A stretch of DNA of 45,194 nucleotides from an uncultured Pseudomonadota bacterium (GTDB lineage: Bacteria > Pseudomonadota > Gammaproteobacteria > Burkholderiales > Casimicrobiaceae), in the NCBI GenBank assembly GCA_937958295.1, contig CALFEY010000401.1:1-45194 (forward strand). Direction: 5' to 3'. The notes under the pieces were generated by a model, which saw only the letters and a program-made list of their open reading frames with translations, did no database searches and was not told where the DNA came from. Of this stretch, positions 42,255 through 45,194 are shown piece by piece; positions within the stretch are counted from its first letter, which is position 1; every line of letters begins with the position of its first letter. The position numbers were made by a program, and so were the translations under genes.

Positions 42255-45194
42255 CAGGCGCCCCGGGCCGGCACTGGGGCAGGCGCCCCGTCCGGTGACA
42301 ATTGGAGAACCGCCCTCTCGGCGGCATCCTCCACAGCGATGAGGTGCGCGCGCCGCGCGCGGATCGACTGGTGCGCGAGCGCGAGCAACACGAGCAGCGT
42401 GGATCCCGTTACCACCGCAAACACGCCCGCATCGAAGAAGAGCGCGCTCGGCAGGTGGACCATGCCGACGAGGGGAAGGTCGAGGTGCGCCGTGTGGGTG
42501 GTAAGGAACGGATACCCCAGGGCGATCGCGCCCGCGCCGGTGGCCGCCGCGAGCACCAGGCCCACCGCGACCCAGCGCACCGGGTTGAAGGTGAGGCGGG
42601 CCTCGATCCACGACGCGCTCGCCACGAGGTACTGCATGATGAAGGCGATCGCGATCACGAGCCCGGCCACGAAGCCGCCCCCGGGCAAGTTGTGCCCGCG
42701 CATGAACAGGTACGCCGCCACCATCATGGCGAGCGGCAGCATGAGGCGGGCGAGCACGGCGGGCACGTTGAGATAGCCCGTGTGCGCGGCGGGGGCCGAG
42801 CGCGGCCGCACGAGGTCGGTATCGCCCTGCGCCGGCGCGCTCAACTGTTGCGCGGGTGGCGCCACCGACTCTCGCGGCGGCCGGAAGCGACGCAGGAGTG
42901 CGTACACCGTGAGCGCGACCCCGGCCAGCACGGTGATCTCGCCCAGCGTGTCGAAGCTACGGAAGTCCACCAGCATGACGTTGATCACGTTGGTGCCGCC
43001 TCCCTCGGGAAGCGCGCGATCGAGGAAGAAGGGCGAGATGCTCTGCGGGGCGGGCCGGGTCAGCAGCGCGTAGGACAGGAGCGACAGGCCTGCGCCGGCG
43101 CAGGCAGCGAGCACGAGATCGCGTGCACGGCGCAGGCGGGTGCGCGGCGCGGTGTCCGCGGGATCACCCGCTTGACGCTTGGGCAGCCAGCGCAGGCCGA
43201 GCAGGAAGAGCACCACCGTCACCGCCTCCACCACGAGCTGGGTGAGCGCGAGATCGGGCGCGGAGAACCACACGAAGGTAAGGCAGATCACGAGGCCGGT
43301 CACGCCGAGCATCGTGAGCGCGGCGAAGCGGTGCAGCTTCGCCATCCACGCCGCGCCCACTGCACTGGCCATGCCGACGAGCCACAGGAGCACGAAGCGC
43401 GCATCCGCCGGCACGCGCTGACGATCGCCCCAGGCGAGCCCCACCTGCGCGACGGCGAGCCCTGCCGCCACCGTGGCGAGGACCACCATCCAGGCGAGCT
43501 GCGGCTGCAGCCGCCGGGTGACGACGATGCGCACGAGCGCGCGCGCAGCGCCGTCGCTCGCCGCCAGCACGCGCTCGAACACTCTCTGCCCGTCGCCGGG
43601 CAGGAACGGGGGACGATCGAGGCCGGGTCCGCCAAAGCGCCGTCCCATGCGCCGGTATACGATCACGCCGGCCACCATCGCCACGATGCTCATGATCAAA
43701 GGCGCGTTGAAGCCATGCCAGATGGCGAGGTCGTAGTTCGGCAGCACGCCACCCACGACGGGGCGCGCCGCCGTGGCGAGCAGCTGTCCGACCACGAGGC
43801 CGGGCGCGACGCCCACCGCCACACAGACGAGCACGAGGAGCTCGATGGGCACGCGCATCCAGCGCTTCGGCTCGTGCGGCTCGCGCGGGAGGTTGACCGG
43901 CGGCGCACCGAAGAACAGGCCCCACGCCACGCGCAGGGCGTAGACCACCGCGAAGGTACCCGCGAGCGTGGCCACCGCCGGCAGCGCGTACTGCACGGCG
44001 GGATGGGCTTCGAGATAGACCGTCTCCGCGAAGAACATCTCCTTCGACAGGAAACCATTGAGCAGCGGGACGCCGGCCATGGCACCGCTGGCCACGATCG
44101 CGAGCGTGCCCGTGATGGGCATCGCAGCGAAAAGCCCGTGCAGGCGGCGCATGTCGCGGGTGCCCGTCTCGTGATCGATGATTCCCGCGGCCATGAACAG
44201 CGACGACTTGAACGTGGCGTGGTTCATCGTGTGGAAAACCGCCGCCACGGCGGCGAGCGGGCTGTTAAGCCCAAGGAGCAACGTGATGAGCCCGAGATGG
44301 CTGATGGTCGAATACGCGAGCAATCCCTTGAGGTCCCGCTGGAACATCGCGCACCACGCGCCCAGGAGCATCGAGGCCGCGCCTGCGCCGCTTACGATGT
44401 AGAACCATGCCTCGGTGCCGGAGAGCACAGGCCACAGGCGCATCATGAGGAACACGCCGAGCTTGACCATCGCGGCCGAGTGGAGGTAGGCGGACACGGG
44501 CGTGGGCGCCGCCATCGCGCGCGGCAACCAGAAGTGGAACGGCACCTGGGCGCTCTTGGTGAAGGCGCCGGCGAGCACCAGCGCCAGCACGACCGGATAG
44601 AGCGGATGCGCGCGGATGGCATCGCCCTGCGTGAGCACCCCATCGAGCTCGTAGCTGCCCGCCACGTGCCCCAGCAGCAGTACCCCCGCGAACAATGCCA
44701 GTCCGCCCGCCCCGGTGACGACCAACGCCATGAGCGCCCCGCGGCGGGCGTCGCGGCGGTGATACCAGTAGCCGATGAGCAGGAACGAGAAGAGGCTCGT
44801 GACTTCCCAGAAGAAGACGAGCTGCACCAGGTTGCCGGCGGTGGCCACGCCGAGCATCGCGCCCATGAAAGCGAGCAGGAACGCGAAGAAGCGCGCGAGG
44901 GGATCCTCGGGCGACAAGTAGTAGCGCGCGTAGAAGACGACGAGCGCGCCGATGGCCGACACCAGCAGCGCAAACATCCACGCGAGGCCGTCCACGCGGA
45001 TGACGAGATCCACCCCCTGCAGGGGCATCCATGGCGCGCGCCATTCGACGAACCCCGCCGCGCTCACCTCGGGGTACAGCCGCACGACCAACACCGTGAC
45101 GGCGAGCGCGATCAGGCCGGCGAAGCTCGACGAGGCATTGCGCGCGTGCGTGGGCAAGAGCGCGGCCACGAGGCTCCCCACGAACGGCAAGAGG
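42254..45194 (-). CDS. mrpA: Mrp Na+/H+ antiporter subunit A fused to B (5' partial)
   Basis: About 980 residues are visible; the frame is open through the right window edge (LLPFVGSLVAALLPTHARNA), so only a few N-terminal residues are probably missing. The NuoL-like part has FFWEVTSLFSFLLIGYWYHR, SAQVPFHFWLPRAMAAPTPV and KGLLAYSTISHLGLITLLLG. The MbhD/E-like part follows from about 600. The C-terminus contains a full MrpB domain (RGHNLPGGGFVAGLVIAIAF), so no separate mrpB is needed. Together with C-G it exchanges Na+ or K+ for H+ across the inner membrane. Confidence 0.93.
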   Translation of the reverse strand, partial: LLPFVGSLVAALLPTHARNASSSFAGLIALAVTVLVVRLYPEVSAAGFVEWRAPWMPLQGVDLVIRVDGLAWMFALLVSAIGALVVFYARYYLSPEDPLARFFAFLLAFMGAMLGVATAGNLVQLVFFWEVTSLFSFLLIGYWYHRRDARRGALMALVVTGAGGLALFAGVLLLGHVAGSYELDGVLTQGDAIRAHPLYPVVLALVLAGAFTKSAQVPFHFWLPRAMAAPTPVSAYLHSAAMVKLGVFLMMRLWPVLSGTEAWFYIVSGAGAASMLLGAWCAMFQRDLKGLLAYSTISHLGLITLLLGLNSPLAAVAAVFHTMNHATFKSSLFMAAGIIDHETGTRDMRRLHGLFAAMPITGTLAIVASGAMAGVPLLNGFLSKEMFFAETVYLEAHPAVQYALPAVATLAGTFAVVYALRVAWGLFFGAPPVNLPREPHEPKRWMRVPIELLVLVCVAVGVAPGLVVGQLLATAARPVVGGVLPNYDLAIWHGFNAPLIMSIVAMVAGVIVYRRMGRRFGGPGLDRPPFLPGDGQRVFERVLAASDGAARALVRIVVTRRLQPQLAWMVVLATVAAGLAVAQVGLAWGDRQRVPADARFVLLWLVGMASAVGAAWMAKLHRFAALTMLGVTGLVICLTFVWFSAPDLALTQLVVEAVTVVLFLLGLRWLPKRQAGDPADTAPRTRLRRARDLVLAACAGAGLSLLSYALLTRPAPQSISPFFLDRALPEGGGTNVINVMLVDFRSFDTLGEITVLAGVALTVYALLRRFRPPRESVAPPAQQLSAPAQGDTDLVRPRSAPAAHTGYLNVPAVLARLMLPLAMMVAAYLFMRGHNLPGGGFVAGLVIAIAFIMQYLVASASWIEARLTFNPVRWVAVGLVLAAATGAGAIALGYPFLTTHTAHLDLPLVGMVHLPSALFFDAGVFAVVTGSTLLVLLALAHQSIRARRAHLIAVEDAAERAVLQLSPDGAPAPVPARGA

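Overview
The window is high-GC DNA (third codon positions almost all G or C) packed with genes in short overlapping operons. The gene content points to a betaproteobacterium: a Bug/TctC-type tricarboxylate receptor, type II secretion genes, a tonB-exbB-exbD-exbD cluster, Oar-like TonB-dependent receptors and an Mrp antiporter with A and B subunits fused. The species cannot be named from this sequence. No rRNA, tRNA, CRISPR array, phage or insertion sequence was seen.

Layout. 1-2440 (+): the 3' part of an ArnT-like membrane glycosyltransferase, then a dps gene whose 3' end is lost and replaced by an out-of-frame remnant of another reading frame. 2380-7942 (-): gspD, gspE, gspF and a secreted CxxC thioredoxin-like protein, a partial type II secretion set without pseudopilin genes. 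8151-10054 (+): a DUF6249-type membrane protein, an ECF sigma factor and a small two-helix membrane protein that may be its anti-sigma factor. 10067-14664 (-): exbB, exbD, exbD, tonB and a TPR/O-GlcNAc-transferase (SPINDLY-like) gene, behind a leader of nearly 300 nt. 15190-15477 (+): a small secreted protein. 15511-21712 (-): two tandem paralogous TonB-dependent receptors separated by a rho-independent terminator, then a small periplasmic Spy/CpxP-like protein.

22077-25392 (+): a GNAT acetyltransferase and a TldD/TldE-like protease pair. These converge on a Yej-like peptide ABC transporter (25382-31194, -) whose second permease carries an unusual repeated insert. 31351-32554 (+): a DUF2062 membrane protein and an AlkA-type DNA glycosylase. 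32715-36871 (+): cupin, SsuC/TauC-like permease, NMT1/THI5-like binding protein, ATPase and a non-canonical DapA-superfamily aldolase/lyase, which looks like a complete uptake-plus-catabolism operon for an unknown small molecule. 36915-38992 (-): a Bug-family receptor and a LysR regulator with a LysR-type dyad between them. 39032-45194 (-): an Mrp Na+/H+ antiporter operon (A+B fusion, C, D, E, F, G) running off the right edge.

How it fits together: much of the window concerns the cell envelope and nutrient capture. The TonB-ExbB-ExbD complex would energise the two adjacent receptors, and the Mrp antiporter would set ion gradients. Three uptake systems (Yej-like, NMT1-like, Bug) bring in peptides and small organic compounds. 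The least ordinary items are the TPR-OGT gene next to tonB, the terminator between the twin receptors, the repeated insert in the peptide permease, the divergent DapA-like enzyme and the broken dps junction. None is clearly a new defence or mobile system.
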